Source: Ramlibacter sp. (GTDB taxonomy: Bacteria > Pseudomonadota > Gammaproteobacteria > Burkholderiales > Burkholderiaceae_C). Taken from it: DNA of 64,000 bases. The notes beneath the pieces were generated by a model. That model had not been told where the DNA came from. It was given only the letters and a program-made list of their open reading frames with translations, and did no database searches. The stretch spans positions 117,512-181,511 of the forward strand of contig JAHBZN010000005.1 of the NCBI GenBank assembly GCA_019635415.1, in the 5' to 3' direction. Positions 36,382 through 44,816 of this stretch are shown piece after piece. Position 1 is the stretch's first letter; every line of letters begins with the position of its first letter. Both the position numbers and the translations under genes were made by a program.

Positions 36382-36768
36382 CTACTGGACCGGGGTCTCG
36401 ACCTCGCGCAGCACGCCACCGGCGTTCACGCTGCCCTGAACGGCGCCCTCGCGGATGCGCCGCACGCAGTCATCGCGATCGACGGGGGGCTGGGCGTTGC
36501 AGCGGGCCACGGCATTGGCCGCGTAGTCGGTGCTGCCGGTGGAGCTCAGGTCGCCCTTGCGGGCCTGGGCGTAGGCCGCCCCGGCCTCGCGCAGGCAGGT
36601 GGCGCGGTCCTGTTGTGACTGCCCGTTGAGGCAGATGGCGCGTTCCTGCTGGTAGCGCTCCTGCGCAGCGGAAGGGGCGCGGGTGCTGGCGGCCAGTGCG
36701 CTGGTGGCGCCCAGCAGAACGAAAGCGGAAGCGGCGAGGCCGCGGATCAACAGAGGATGGCTTGGCAT
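36382..36768 (-). CDS. exported cysteine-rich hypothetical protein
   Basis: 128 residues. A signal peptide (LIRGLAASAFVLLGATSALA) is followed by a mature part with four cysteines (RAICLNGQSQQDRATCLREA, then RCNAQPPVDRDDCVRRI), spaced like two small disulfide-linked helical hairpins. It resembles short periplasmic proteins common in Burkholderiales; function unknown. AGGAG precedes ATG 36768. It is convergent with the RlmN-like gene. Confidence 0.78.
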   Translation of the reverse strand: MPSHPLLIRGLAASAFVLLGATSALAASTRAPSAAQERYQQERAICLNGQSQQDRATCLREAGAAYAQARKGDLSSTGSTDYAANAVARCNAQPPVDRDDCVRRIREGAVQGSVNAGGVLREVETPVQ

Positions 36769-36889
36769 GGCGAACTCCTGAACCGATTGGAGGTGGACAG
36801 GCTCCCAGCATCGCCAGACTCCCGCTGTCGCGTTGTGCGCGAGCCACCTCTTCATGCGTAGGACATGGCCCGCATGCGTGTCTGCCCGG

Positions 36890-36919
36890 TTGACGGTGAG
36901 CGTCGGGGGTTTTTACACT
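36890..36919 (+). promoter_or_regulatory. sigma-70-type promoter of the DUF1488 gene
   Basis: -35 TTGACG (36890-36895) and -10 TACACT (36914-36919) with an 18-base spacer, ending 22 bases before the start codon of the next gene. Confidence 0.6.
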
Positions 36920-36941
36920 CGGTTACTGACTGGAGGTGGAC

Positions 36942-37205
36942 ATGGCTGGTCTCAGCATTTCGAACCCCGTCGCCCAGGGCCTGGACGGCGTCGCATTCAC
37001 GGGCGAGCGCGATGGCGTGACGCACAGCTTCGTGGTGTCGCGCGAGGCGCTGGAAGACGTGGCCTATGAAATCCTCGAAACGCCCGAGGCCCTGCTGGCC
37101 GCGTTCGGCCAGCATCAGCAGGGCGTGGCGGACGAGGCGGTGCGGGCCCTGGACGCCGGCGCCGCGGGCTCGCCCGCCATCATGCTGGCCTCGCTGCTGT
37201 CGTGA
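36942..37205 (+). CDS. DUF1488-like small protein
   Basis: 87 residues with the DUF1488-like pattern LDGVAFTGERDGVTHSFVVSREALEDVAYE. Small cytosolic protein of unknown function. TGGAGG at 36931-36936 sits 5 bases before ATG 36942, which decides the start. It has its own promoter and is convergent with eptA, sharing the boundary exactly. Confidence 0.72.
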   Translation: MAGLSISNPVAQGLDGVAFTGERDGVTHSFVVSREALEDVAYEILETPEALLAAFGQHQQGVADEAVRALDAGAAGSPAIMLASLLS

Positions 37206-38843
37206 TCAGGGTTTGACGCAGGGCGCGTAGGCATCCAGCGTGGGTTGGTACACCTGCGTCTGCACCCGCATCAGGCCCAGCACCGAATGAAAGTAGTTGT
37301 CATGCGAGACACGGGCATCGGCAGCCTTGCGCAGGCATTCGGTGGTCAGGCCGCGCTGCCGCGCGAATCCGGCGGACAGCCAGGTGATCCAGGGCACGTG
37401 TTTCTGAACATCGGGCGCGATGGCGTAGGGCAGGCCATGCAGGTAGAGGTTGTTCTCTCCCAGTGACTCGCCGTGGTCCGCCACATAGACCATGGCCGGG
37501 TCGTAGGTGGTCGCCTGGGTCTTGAGCCAGCCGATGGTCGAGGCCAGGAAGTGGTCGGTGTAGGCAATCGAGTTGTCGTAGGCGTTCAGCACCTCGTCGC
37601 GGCTGCAGCGCTGCAGGTCGACGGTGAGGCACTCAGGACGGAAACGCTTGTACGCCTCGGGTGAACGCTGCCAGTAGGCCGGTCCATGGCTGCCCATCTG
37701 GTGCAGCACCAGCACCACGCCGCGGGCCCGGCGCTCGGCCGGCAGCGCGGCGAGGCGGGCGTCCAGCCCGTCCAGCATGATGCCGTCCAGGCACTCGCCC
37801 GAGGTGCACAGCGCCGGGTGCTTGAGGTTGCTGGTGTCGGCATGGGGCACGCGGTCGCACACACCCTTGCAACCCGACTGGTTGTCCACCCAAAGCACGG
37901 CCAGGCCGGCGCGCTGCAGCACGTCCAGCAGGCCCTCATAGTTGTGGGGACGGGCGTCAAAGCCGTCGCGGCCCAGGTGGGCGAACATGCAGGGGACGGA
38001 CGCCGCCGTGCTGGTGCCGCAGGACCAGGCGTTGCGCCAGCTGGCCACGTCCTCGCGCGCCAGTTCGGGCGTGGTCGGGCGTGCGTAACCGTTGAGGCTG
38101 AAATTGCCCGCCCGCCCGGTCTCACCCAGCACCAGCACCAGCAACGGGGGCTTGCCGCCGGCCGGCGCCGCAAGCCGCGCGTCCAGGCCGATGGGCTCCA
38201 GGATGGAGTTGTCCCGGCGCAGCGGCTGCGCGGCAAGGTAGCCCAGCGCATAGACCGAATTCAGCGGGTTCATGAGATAGCGCACCTGCTTGTGGTTGCG
38301 CATGGTGGACGACAGGGGCTGAAAGCTCGCCAGTGCGGTGGCCACGATCAGGATGCCGGCTCCGAACAGGCCCAGCAGGTTCCACAGCAGCCGGCGTGGC
38401 CAGCGACCGTAGTCCACCGGCGTGCGCCAGACCAGCACCACCGGCAGCACGCCCAGCACCAGCACCAGCCCCACCAGGCGCAGGCTCAGCAGATCGGCCG
38501 CCTCGGCGGGATTGGTCTGCAGCACGTTCACCATCATGGTGGCGTCGATCACCACCCGGTAGCTCAGCATGAAATGGGCGCCGAACGCCGCGGCCAGCAG
38601 CAGGAAGGTGAGCGCCGGCTTGAGCGTCCAGCGCCAGGCCAGCAGGCTCAGCAGCGCCACCAGCGCCAGCGCGATGATCAGCGACAGCGCAGCCCCGAAA
38701 GCCCAGCCGGCTGGACTGTCGAGCACGGACAGCGCGCCCAGTTCGCGCCACAGCGCCGCATTGCCGGCCGTGGCCATCCAGAGGCTGGCGCCAACGATCA
38801 GCCACAGCGGGTTGCGCAGATTCCATCTCGCAGCGAATGTCAT
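37206..38843 (-). CDS. eptA: lipid A phosphoethanolamine transferase (EptA/MCR family)
   Basis: 545 residues. The N-terminal part has five membrane helices (to about residue 175), followed by a periplasmic sulfatase-like catalytic domain. Metal ligand Glu241 lies in LGETGRAGNFSLNGY. The nucleophile is expected at Thr279 in SCGTSTAASVPC, flanked by the family disulfide Cys275-Cys285. DHGESLGENNLYLHGLP supplies the remaining metal ligands. It moves phosphoethanolamine from phosphatidylethanolamine to lipid A, which lowers polymyxin binding. Its start overlaps the PAP2 stop, and the pair is divergent from a PmrAB-like system, the usual controller of eptA. Confidence 0.95.
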   Translation of the reverse strand: MTFAARWNLRNPLWLIVGASLWMATAGNAALWRELGALSVLDSPAGWAFGAALSLIIALALVALLSLLAWRWTLKPALTFLLLAAAFGAHFMLSYRVVIDATMMVNVLQTNPAEAADLLSLRLVGLVLVLGVLPVVLVWRTPVDYGRWPRRLLWNLLGLFGAGILIVATALASFQPLSSTMRNHKQVRYLMNPLNSVYALGYLAAQPLRRDNSILEPIGLDARLAAPAGGKPPLLVLVLGETGRAGNFSLNGYARPTTPELAREDVASWRNAWSCGTSTAASVPCMFAHLGRDGFDARPHNYEGLLDVLQRAGLAVLWVDNQSGCKGVCDRVPHADTSNLKHPALCTSGECLDGIMLDGLDARLAALPAERRARGVVLVLHQMGSHGPAYWQRSPEAYKRFRPECLTVDLQRCSRDEVLNAYDNSIAYTDHFLASTIGWLKTQATTYDPAMVYVADHGESLGENNLYLHGLPYAIAPDVQKHVPWITWLSAGFARQRGLTTECLRKAADARVSHDNYFHSVLGLMRVQTQVYQPTLDAYAPCVKP

Positions 38844-39538
38844 TCAAAGAGTTCCGTTTCAGCCAGCAGGTGGCGGTGTTCAGCCCAGGACCAGGCCACA
38901 TCGAGCGCCCAGGCCAGGCACCAGCATACCCAGCCGGTCCACAGAGTGTGACTCATGAAATGCGCGCCCCGCATCTGCTGCGACCAGCCCAGCGCCAGCC
39001 CGGCGGCCACTGCCGCCACCAGCCAGGCGCGCGCCAGGTGCGGCGCCCGTCCGCGGAATGCGAAATAGCCTCCCACAAAGGCAAAGCCGGCCGATGCGTG
39101 GCCGGCCGGGAAGCACCGGCCCGGTCCGCCGTCGGTCTGGGCCAGTGCCCAGTGCGAAACGTAGTGCGCCACGCCGCCGAATTCAGCCAGGTCCCAGGGG
39201 CAGCTGGTGTGATTGAAGGACTTGAGGATGCTGATCAGCGCCACCGCCAGCAGCGTCGTGCTGGCCAGTTGCAGCCGGCGATTGAAGGCCAGCCGGCGCA
39301 GCGGGCCGACCGGCCACCAGGCCCCCAGGCACAGCGCCAGCGCGATCGCCCAGGCGAGCCGCCGTCCGCCCTCGTGCGCCACGTTCTCAAGCCACCAGGC
39401 GTCGTGCAGCGGAAACCCCGCGGGGCCGCCGAACCAGCGGGCCAGCGTCAGGTCCAGGCCCGAATAGTCCCAGCCGAGCAGGGCCAGCGTCAGGCCCGCA
39501 GTGGCCAGAACCAGGGTTCTGGCGGAAACGTTGTGCAT
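38840..39538 (-). CDS. PAP2-family membrane phosphatase
   Basis: 232 residues with about six membrane helices. The phosphatidic acid phosphatase type 2 motifs are KSFNHTSCPWD, FPAGHASAG and SQQMRGAHFMSHTLWT (motifs 1-3 with the two catalytic histidines). Located with eptA and a PmrAB-like pair, it probably removes or recycles a phosphate in lipid A or undecaprenyl-phosphate metabolism, like LpxE/LpxT or BacA-type enzymes (inference). It is the first gene of the operon and reads into eptA with an ATGA overlap. Confidence 0.92.
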   Translation of the reverse strand: MHNVSARTLVLATAGLTLALLGWDYSGLDLTLARWFGGPAGFPLHDAWWLENVAHEGGRRLAWAIALALCLGAWWPVGPLRRLAFNRRLQLASTTLLAVALISILKSFNHTSCPWDLAEFGGVAHYVSHWALAQTDGGPGRCFPAGHASAGFAFVGGYFAFRGRAPHLARAWLVAAVAAGLALGWSQQMRGAHFMSHTLWTGWVCWCLAWALDVAWSWAEHRHLLAETELFE

Positions 39539-39561
39539 GGCCGGCAGAGTGCGCGCGGCGG

Positions 39562-39578
39562 CTTAAGACCGCCTTAAC
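39562..39578. promoter_or_regulatory. PmrA-box-like direct repeat CTTAAG-N5-CTTAAC
   Basis: Two near-identical hexamers 11 bp apart, one base from the YTTAAK-N5-YTTAAK pattern of PmrA/QseB-type regulators. It lies in the 70-bp gap between the divergent PAP2-eptA operon and the response regulator gene, so it could control both. Confidence 0.7.
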
Positions 39579-39608
39579 GCAGGGCCGCGTCCCGCGCACA
39601 ATAAAGGG

Positions 39609-40289
39609 ATGCGCGTACTGGTGGTGGAAGATGACGAAGGGATCGCCGCGGGCCTGCAGGCCCACCTGCGGCAACTGGGCTGGGCGGTGGACCTCAGCGA
39701 CAGCGTGGCCATGGCCTGGGCGGCGCTGCGGGCGGAGCCTTTTGATCTGGTCCTGCTCGACCTCGGCCTGCGCGATGGAGACGGCACCACGCTTCTGGGG
39801 CGGCTGCGCGCCGCGCCCGAGGGACTGCCGGCGCCTGACACGCCTGTCTTGATCATGACCGCGCGCGACCAGGTGGCGTCGCGCATCGCGGCGCTCGACA
39901 TGGGGGCCGACGATTACGTCACCAAACCCTTCGACCCCGATGAGCTGGCGGCCCGCATGCGGGCCCTGCGCCGCCGCGCTGCCGGCCGCGCGCAGCCCGT
40001 GCTCGCATTCGGGCCGCTGCGCGTGGACCCCGCGGCGCGGACGGTGCTGCTGGACGGGCAGCCGGTGGTGCTGTCGGCGCGGGAGTTCGGCGTGCTGCTG
40101 GCGCTCGCGGAAGTCCGCCCGCGGGTGCTGTCGCGCGCGCAGATCGAGGCCAAGCTCTACAACTGGGACCAGGCGCTGGACAGCAACGCCGTGGAGGTCC
40201 ACGTGCACCATCTGCGCAGGAAGCTCGGCGACGGCGTGATCCGGACCCTGCGCGGCGTGGGCTACTTCATTCCGGAGGACAGCGCATGA
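39609..40289 (+). CDS. OmpR-family response regulator (PmrA/QseB-like)
   Basis: 226 residues. The receiver domain has VVEDDEGI, phospho-acceptor Asp51 (LVLLDLGLRDGDG), MTARD and the switch lysine in DDYVTKPFDPDEL. The winged-helix output domain is LSAREFGVLLALAEVRPRVL ... SNAVEVHVHHLRRKLG ... TLRGVGYFI. Its stop overlaps the kinase start (ATGA). With EptA and PAP2 divergent and a PmrA-box-like site between, it most likely activates lipid A modification in response to cationic peptides or metals. Confidence 0.95.
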   Translation: MRVLVVEDDEGIAAGLQAHLRQLGWAVDLSDSVAMAWAALRAEPFDLVLLDLGLRDGDGTTLLGRLRAAPEGLPAPDTPVLIMTARDQVASRIAALDMGADDYVTKPFDPDELAARMRALRRRAAGRAQPVLAFGPLRVDPAARTVLLDGQPVVLSAREFGVLLALAEVRPRVLSRAQIEAKLYNWDQALDSNAVEVHVHHLRRKLGDGVIRTLRGVGYFIPEDSA

Positions 40290-41665
40290 GGCACCCTTCG
40301 CTCACGCGCCACCTGCTGGCCTGGTCCCTGGGCGCGCTGGCGCTGGTCTGGCTCAGCTTCGTGGTGGCCGGCTACGGGACTGGCAAGCACGAGGCCGACG
40401 AGCTCACCGATGGCCACCTCGCCAGCGTGGCCGCGCTGATGCTGTCCACGCGCAACGAGCATTTCTTCACGCGCGAGGACCCGGCGGCGCTGGCCGACAA
40501 GCCCGAGCTGCGCAGCCACGACTACCAGCAGTCCATCAGCGTGGTGATCTGGGACTCGTCAGGTCGGCTGGTCACGCGCACAGGCGAAGCCCCCACGCCG
40601 GCCTTTTCCGATGCCGAAGGCTACGAAACACTGCTTCTGGGCGAGCCGACCCGGCACTGGCGCAGCTTCACGCGCTGGAATGGCCCGGACCATGAGCGCA
40701 AGGTGATGGTGCTGCTCAGCGTGCACGAGCGCGACGAACTGGCGCAGGACATCGGCGAACAGGTGGTGGGCCCGGGGCTGTGGCTGCTGCCGGCGGTGGC
40801 GCTGGTGCTGGGGCTGGCAATCCGCCGCGGCCTGCGCCCGCTGTACGAGCTGTCGCGCGACGTGCATGAAATCGATGTGCAGGGCACCACGCCGCTGCGC
40901 CAGGCCCACCCGCAGGTGGAGTTTCGCGCCATGGTCGATGCCATCAACCGGCTCAGCGGCCGCTACCACGCCGCGCTGTCGAGCGAGCGCGAGCTGGCCA
41001 ACGAGATTGCCCATGAGCTGCGCACGCCGCTGGCCTCGCTCACGCTGCAGGCCCGGGCGCTGCGCCACGGGCTGGACGGGCCGCAGGCCGCCCAGGCGCT
41101 GCAGCGGCTCGAACGGGATGCCCTGCGCGTCGGGCAGGTGCTGTCGGACCTGCTGTCGCTGGCGCGGGCCAGTCGCGCCGAGCTGGACGGGGTGGCGCAG
41201 CCGCTGGACCTGGGCGATCTGGCGCGCGAAGTGCTGGCCGATTTCGCGCAGCCCGCATTGCGCAGCGGGCACGAGCTGGCGCTGGTCGGTCCGGGCCCCT
41301 TCCCGATCGTCGGCCACCCCGTGCTGCTGGCGCTGGCACTGCGCAACTTGCTGGAGAACGCGCTGGCCCATACGCCGCGTGGCACGCGGGTGGAAGTGCA
41401 GCTGGACCCGCAGGCACGCTGGCTCCAAGTCTGTGATGACGCCGGTCAGGGGGGCGCGGGCCCTGCGGTGGCCGATGGCCCCGGGAACGCGCAGCACGCG
41501 CGGGATGCGCAGGACGAGGCACCCGTGACCGCCCTCGGGCTGGGCCTGGGCCTGCGTGTGGCGCGCAAGGTGGCGGCGCTGCATGGCGCCAGCCTGCTCC
41601 AGGTGGAGCCCCCCGCGGGGTTCCAACGTTGCGACCGGCTGGCCTTTGCCTCGGTGCCGGCGTAG
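40286..41665 (+). CDS. sensor histidine kinase (PmrB/QseC-like)
   Basis: 459 residues. Two membrane helices (about 8-30 and 163-181) flank a periplasmic sensor of about 130 residues. Then come a HAMP-like linker, the phospho-acceptor His243 in NEIAHELRTPLASLT, the N-box ALRNLLENALAHTP, and the G-boxes VCDDAGQGG and LGLGLRVARKVAALHG. The periplasmic domain starts TGKHEADELTDGHLASVAAL, as in 2CSK_N/QseC-type sensors. The ligand cannot be read. It phosphorylates the regulator encoded just before it. Confidence 0.95.
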   Translation: MRHPSLTRHLLAWSLGALALVWLSFVVAGYGTGKHEADELTDGHLASVAALMLSTRNEHFFTREDPAALADKPELRSHDYQQSISVVIWDSSGRLVTRTGEAPTPAFSDAEGYETLLLGEPTRHWRSFTRWNGPDHERKVMVLLSVHERDELAQDIGEQVVGPGLWLLPAVALVLGLAIRRGLRPLYELSRDVHEIDVQGTTPLRQAHPQVEFRAMVDAINRLSGRYHAALSSERELANEIAHELRTPLASLTLQARALRHGLDGPQAAQALQRLERDALRVGQVLSDLLSLARASRAELDGVAQPLDLGDLAREVLADFAQPALRSGHELALVGPGPFPIVGHPVLLALALRNLLENALAHTPRGTRVEVQLDPQARWLQVCDDAGQGGAGPAVADGPGNAQHARDAQDEAPVTALGLGLGLRVARKVAALHGASLLQVEPPAGFQRCDRLAFASVPA

Positions 41666-41681
41666 CCGCAGCGCCTGCTTC

Positions 41682-41735
41682 TTGCTATGTAATTCATAGC
41701 AACTGGTGGCCGACTGGCAAGGGCTTCCGTCTGAT
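41682..41735 (+). repeat. dispersed palindromic repeat between the kinase and phosphatase genes
   Basis: Starts with the perfect hairpin TTGCTATG-TAATT-CATAGCAA (41682-41702), then GGCCGACTGGCAAGGGCT. Bases 41693-41735 match 56178-56220 at 34 of 43 positions by eye. As it sits between convergent genes it could also act as a bidirectional transcript end. Confidence 0.65.
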
Positions 41736-41759
41736 TCGACTCAGAAAGATCACCGTATT

Positions 41760-42431
41760 TCAGGCGTAGGTCACCCAGTCGCGGTACGGGGCGTCGTCCA
41801 GGTGCGGCAGGGTGTTGTAGGTCACCAGCATGTGGCGCTTGGGCGTGAAGGCAAATTCGGTCACGCTGCTGTTGCGGATGCGCAGGTTCAGCTCGATGGT
41901 GGTCTCGGGGCTGGTGCCCAGCACATGCCCCACGGCCGTGGAGATCGGCCCGCCGCTGGACACCAGCAACACGTTCTTCCCGTGGTGCTGCGTGCGCACG
42001 TGGTCCAGCGCGCTGGTGATGCCGGCCACGAAGTCGTCGTAGCTGGGCATGCCGCGCGGGCTCACCACGCCGGCCATCCACTGCGCCAGGCCATCGCGCA
42101 GCAGGCGGAAATGGTGGCGGTACATCTCGGGCGAGGTCGGCTTTTCCAGCTTGTGCGGATGGACCGCACCGATCACGGCTTCGCTGTCGTACTCGTTCAG
42201 GCCGGGCCACTGCAGCACGTCGGCCTTCAGGCCCAGGCCCTGCGCAATGCCGTTGAAGGTTTCGGTATGGCGGCGCAGCGTGCCGGTGATCACCGCGTCG
42301 AACACCATGCCGCGCGCAGCCAGGTATTCACCCAGGCGCAGGCTCTGCTTGTGGCCGAGTTCGCTGAGCCGGTCGTAGTCGTCTTCGCCAAACGAGGCCT
42401 GGCCGTGGCGCACGAGGTAGAGGTTTCCCAT
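41760..42431 (-). CDS. histidine phosphatase family protein
   Basis: 223 residues of the phosphoglycerate mutase-like histidine phosphatases. The catalytic motif LVRHGQAS is at residues 6-13, TGTLRRHTETF supplies a second phosphate-pocket arginine, and SSGGPISTAVGHVLG ends the domain in place of the usual histidine (SHGG becomes SSGG), which may lower or change activity. The substrate is unknown. ATG 42431 gives MGNLYLVRHGQ. It is a single gene convergent with the PmrB-like kinase. Confidence 0.9.
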   Translation of the reverse strand: MGNLYLVRHGQASFGEDDYDRLSELGHKQSLRLGEYLAARGMVFDAVITGTLRRHTETFNGIAQGLGLKADVLQWPGLNEYDSEAVIGAVHPHKLEKPTSPEMYRHHFRLLRDGLAQWMAGVVSPRGMPSYDDFVAGITSALDHVRTQHHGKNVLLVSSGGPISTAVGHVLGTSPETTIELNLRIRNSSVTEFAFTPKRHMLVTYNTLPHLDDAPYRDWVTYA

Positions 42432-42518
42432 GCCCTCATTCTGGCGAGACGACTGCGGGCGCCAAGTCACGCTTGCGACCCCGCAACGCCCGCGCTGTCA
42501 GGCGCGGGACACCTGCCG

Positions 42519-43490
42519 TCAGGCGTCCGCGCCCGCCAGCACCCGTGCGAACACCTCGCTGTCGACGTTGCCGCCCGTCAGCGCAACGCCCACGCGCCGG
42601 CCCTGCAGGCGTTCGCGCTGCTGCATGGCCGCGGCGAGCCCGGCGGCGCCGGCGCCTTCGGCCACGTTGTGGGTGTCGGCAAACAGCACACGCATGGCCT
42701 GGGCGACTTCGGCGTCGGTCACGGCGACCACGTCGTCGGCCTCGCGCAGCACCACCTCGAGCGATTCGGCATCCGGCACGCGGCAGGCCATGCCGTCGGC
42801 CAGCCGCGTGGTGACCGGAGCCTCGAGCAGTTTGCCGGCGCGGAACGAGTCCAGGTAGGCCGTGGCATGGGCCGAGACCACGCCGACCAGCTTGCAGCGC
42901 GCGCCCGTGTGGGCGCGTGCCGCGGCCGCCGCGCAGAAGCCTGAACCCTGGCCGATGGGCACGAACACCACCTCAGGCATCTCGTCGGCGCTGAAGCTGC
43001 AGAAGAACTCCACCCAGTAGGTCATGACGCCGCGGATCAGGTCCCGGTGGAACGAGGGCACCATGTGCAGGGCCTGGTCCCGGGCCAGCGCCATGGCGTG
43101 TTCGCGCGCGGCCTGGAAGTCGTCGCCGTGCTCCACCAGGCTCACGCCGAGCGCGCGCATGGCGGCGTTCTTCTCGACCGAATTGCCGTGGGGCACCACG
43201 ATGGTGGCGGACAGGCCCTGCCGGCGGGCGGCGAAGCCCACCGACTGGCCGTGGTTGCCGCGGGTCGCGCTGATGACGCCGGGCACGGTGCCGGCGGCAC
43301 GCAGCGCCTCGAAATAGGTCAGGCCGCCGCGCACCTTGAATGCGCCCGCCGGGGTGTGGTTTTCGTGCTTGACCCAGACCTGCAGGCCCAGGCGCTGCTG
43401 CAGCAGGGGCCAGGCGTATTGCGCGGTGGGCGGCATGGCCGCGTAGACGGTGCGCTGGGCGGCTTCGACTTCGTCTCGGCTGAAGTTCAT
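42519..43490 (-). CDS. threonine/serine dehydratase-like PLP enzyme
   Basis: 323 residues, fold type II pyridoxal-phosphate enzyme. The Schiff-base lysine is expected at Lys52 (AGAFKVRGG), with SATRGNHGQSVGFAA for phosphate binding and the C-terminal VALTGGNVD. It lacks the C-terminal ACT domain of IlvA, like catabolic threonine/serine dehydratases. GGAG precedes ATG 43490. It is last in the run of eight leftward genes; its start overlaps the stop of the upstream LysE exporter. It may deaminate a hydroxy amino acid handled by this cluster. Confidence 0.92.
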   Translation of the reverse strand: MNFSRDEVEAAQRTVYAAMPPTAQYAWPLLQQRLGLQVWVKHENHTPAGAFKVRGGLTYFEALRAAGTVPGVISATRGNHGQSVGFAARRQGLSATIVVPHGNSVEKNAAMRALGVSLVEHGDDFQAAREHAMALARDQALHMVPSFHRDLIRGVMTYWVEFFCSFSADEMPEVVFVPIGQGSGFCAAAAARAHTGARCKLVGVVSAHATAYLDSFRAGKLLEAPVTTRLADGMACRVPDAESLEVVLREADDVVAVTDAEVAQAMRVLFADTHNVAEGAGAAGLAAAMQQRERLQGRRVGVALTGGNVDSEVFARVLAGADA

Positions 43491-44119
43491 GTTTTCTCCG
43501 TGAAGGCAATGCGGACAGCCAGTGCGGCCAGCACGCTGCCCATGACGTAGCGCTGCGCGCGCAGCCAGCCCGCGCTGCGCGACAGCAGTGCGGTGAGCCG
43601 GCTGGCGCCCAGGATGATCAGCACGTTGACGCCGCCGCTGACCCCGATCTGCACGGCGCCCAGCACCAGGCTCTGTACCAGCACGCTGCCCCGCTCCGGG
43701 TGCAGGAACTGCGGGACGAACGAGAGGTAGAACATGGCCACCTTGGGGTTCAGCAGGTTGGTGAGAAAGCCCATGCGAAACAGCTTGCCCGGTGGGTCCA
43801 CGGGCAGGGGCCGTGCCTCGAACGGGGCGCGGCCGCCGGGCTTGAACGCCTGCCAGGCCAGCCACAGCAGGTAGCCCGCGCCCGCGAGCCGGATGATGTC
43901 AAAGGCCAGGGGCACGGCCGCCAGCAGGGCCGTCAGCCCGAGCGCGGCGGCCATCATGTGCACGACGAAGCCCAGCACCACGCCGGCCAGCGACAGCAGT
44001 CCGGCACCGCGGCCCTGCACCAGCGTGCGCGAGACGCAATAGATCATGTTGGGGCCGGGCGTGAGCACCAGCACCAGGGCAGCCAGGGCGAACCAGCCCA
44101 GTTCGGCGGGAGTGAGCAT
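43487..44119 (-). CDS. LysE-family amino acid exporter
   Basis: 210 residues with six predicted membrane helices and the LysE/RhtB signature LTPGPNMIYCVSRTLVQGR near the N-terminus, then FLTNLLNPKVAMFYLSFVPQF. It exports an amino acid or similar metabolite. ATG 44119 is used because it aligns with the family start (MLTPAEL); an in-frame start 21 bases upstream is possible. It overlaps the dehydratase start by four bases and follows the VOC gene by one base. Confidence 0.92.
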   Translation of the reverse strand: MLTPAELGWFALAALVLVLTPGPNMIYCVSRTLVQGRGAGLLSLAGVVLGFVVHMMAAALGLTALLAAVPLAFDIIRLAGAGYLLWLAWQAFKPGGRAPFEARPLPVDPPGKLFRMGFLTNLLNPKVAMFYLSFVPQFLHPERGSVLVQSLVLGAVQIGVSGGVNVLIILGASRLTALLSRSAGWLRAQRYVMGSVLAALAVRIAFTEKT

Positions 44120-44120
44120 G

Positions 44121-44816
44121 TCAGAGTCCTCGGGATTCAAGGGTCACCAGCCCGCGCGGGGTGCGCAGGCAGGCCACCAGGTTGGCGGGGCCAGGCTTCA
44201 CGCCCACGCCCTGCAGGCCGATGGCGGCGTGCGCCGCCTGCAGGGCTGCGGCATCGGGGTGGTGCATGGTGAGCGACTGCAGCGTCACGCCCGATTCGGG
44301 CATCGCGCTGGCCGGGTGCACCTGGCCCCACTCGATGAGCGTGGGCAGGCCGCCCTGGAACAGGCGCTGGCCGTCCTCGCGTACCGTGATCTGCCACTGC
44401 AGCAGGCCGCGCGGCGTGGGCCGCGAGGCGGCCAGCGCCGGGCCCCGGTCGATGCCCAGGGCGTGGAGCGCGGCCACCGAGGCGGCCACATCCGCGGTGT
44501 TGGCCACGAAATGGACCAGCTGCGGGCCGTGGCGGTCGAGATGCGCCTGCAACTGCGGCGAATCCATGTCAAACCAGCGCAAAGCCCCCGCGGGACGGTC
44601 CTTTGCTGCTCCGGTATTGATAGCAATGATCTCGAAATAGGCGCGCGGGAAATCCACCGTCGCGATGCGCAGCAGCCGGTTGTGCGTGCCCATCAGCGGG
44701 TGCTCGCCGCCAGGCCCGGGCGTGACGCCGAGCGTGCGCTCGCACCAGGCCACGCCGGTGGACAGATCAGGCGCGACCACCACGAGGTGGTCGACGCGGG
44801 CCTGCGGCAGGGTCAT
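44121..44816 (-). CDS. VOC-superfamily protein (glyoxalase_3-like)
   Basis: 231 residues with the vicinal-oxygen-chelate beginning VDHLVVVAPDLSTGVAWCERTLGV and a GGEHPLMGTHNRLLRI strand, as in Glyoxalase_3 proteins. It is a metal-dependent or metal-free lyase/isomerase-like fold; the reaction is unknown. Its ATG overlaps the PhzF stop (ATGA). A repeat element (44601-44626) is translated within it, around residues 63-72. Confidence 0.85.
   Translation of the reverse strand: MTLPQARVDHLVVVAPDLSTGVAWCERTLGVTPGPGGEHPLMGTHNRLLRIATVDFPRAYFEIIAINTGAAKDRPAGALRWFDMDSPQLQAHLDRHGPQLVHFVANTADVAASVAALHALGIDRGPALAASRPTPRGLLQWQITVREDGQRLFQGGLPTLIEWGQVHPASAMPESGVTLQSLTMHHPDAAALQAAHAAIGLQGVGVKPGPANLVACLRTPRGLVTLESRGL
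44601..44626 (-). repeat. short dispersed repeat inside the VOC gene
   Basis: On the minus strand it reads TTGCTATCAATACCGGAGCA followed by GCAAAG. It matches the copy at 49168-49194 (TGCTATTGAAAACGGAGCA). This second repeat type is found here only inside coding sequence. Confidence 0.5.
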
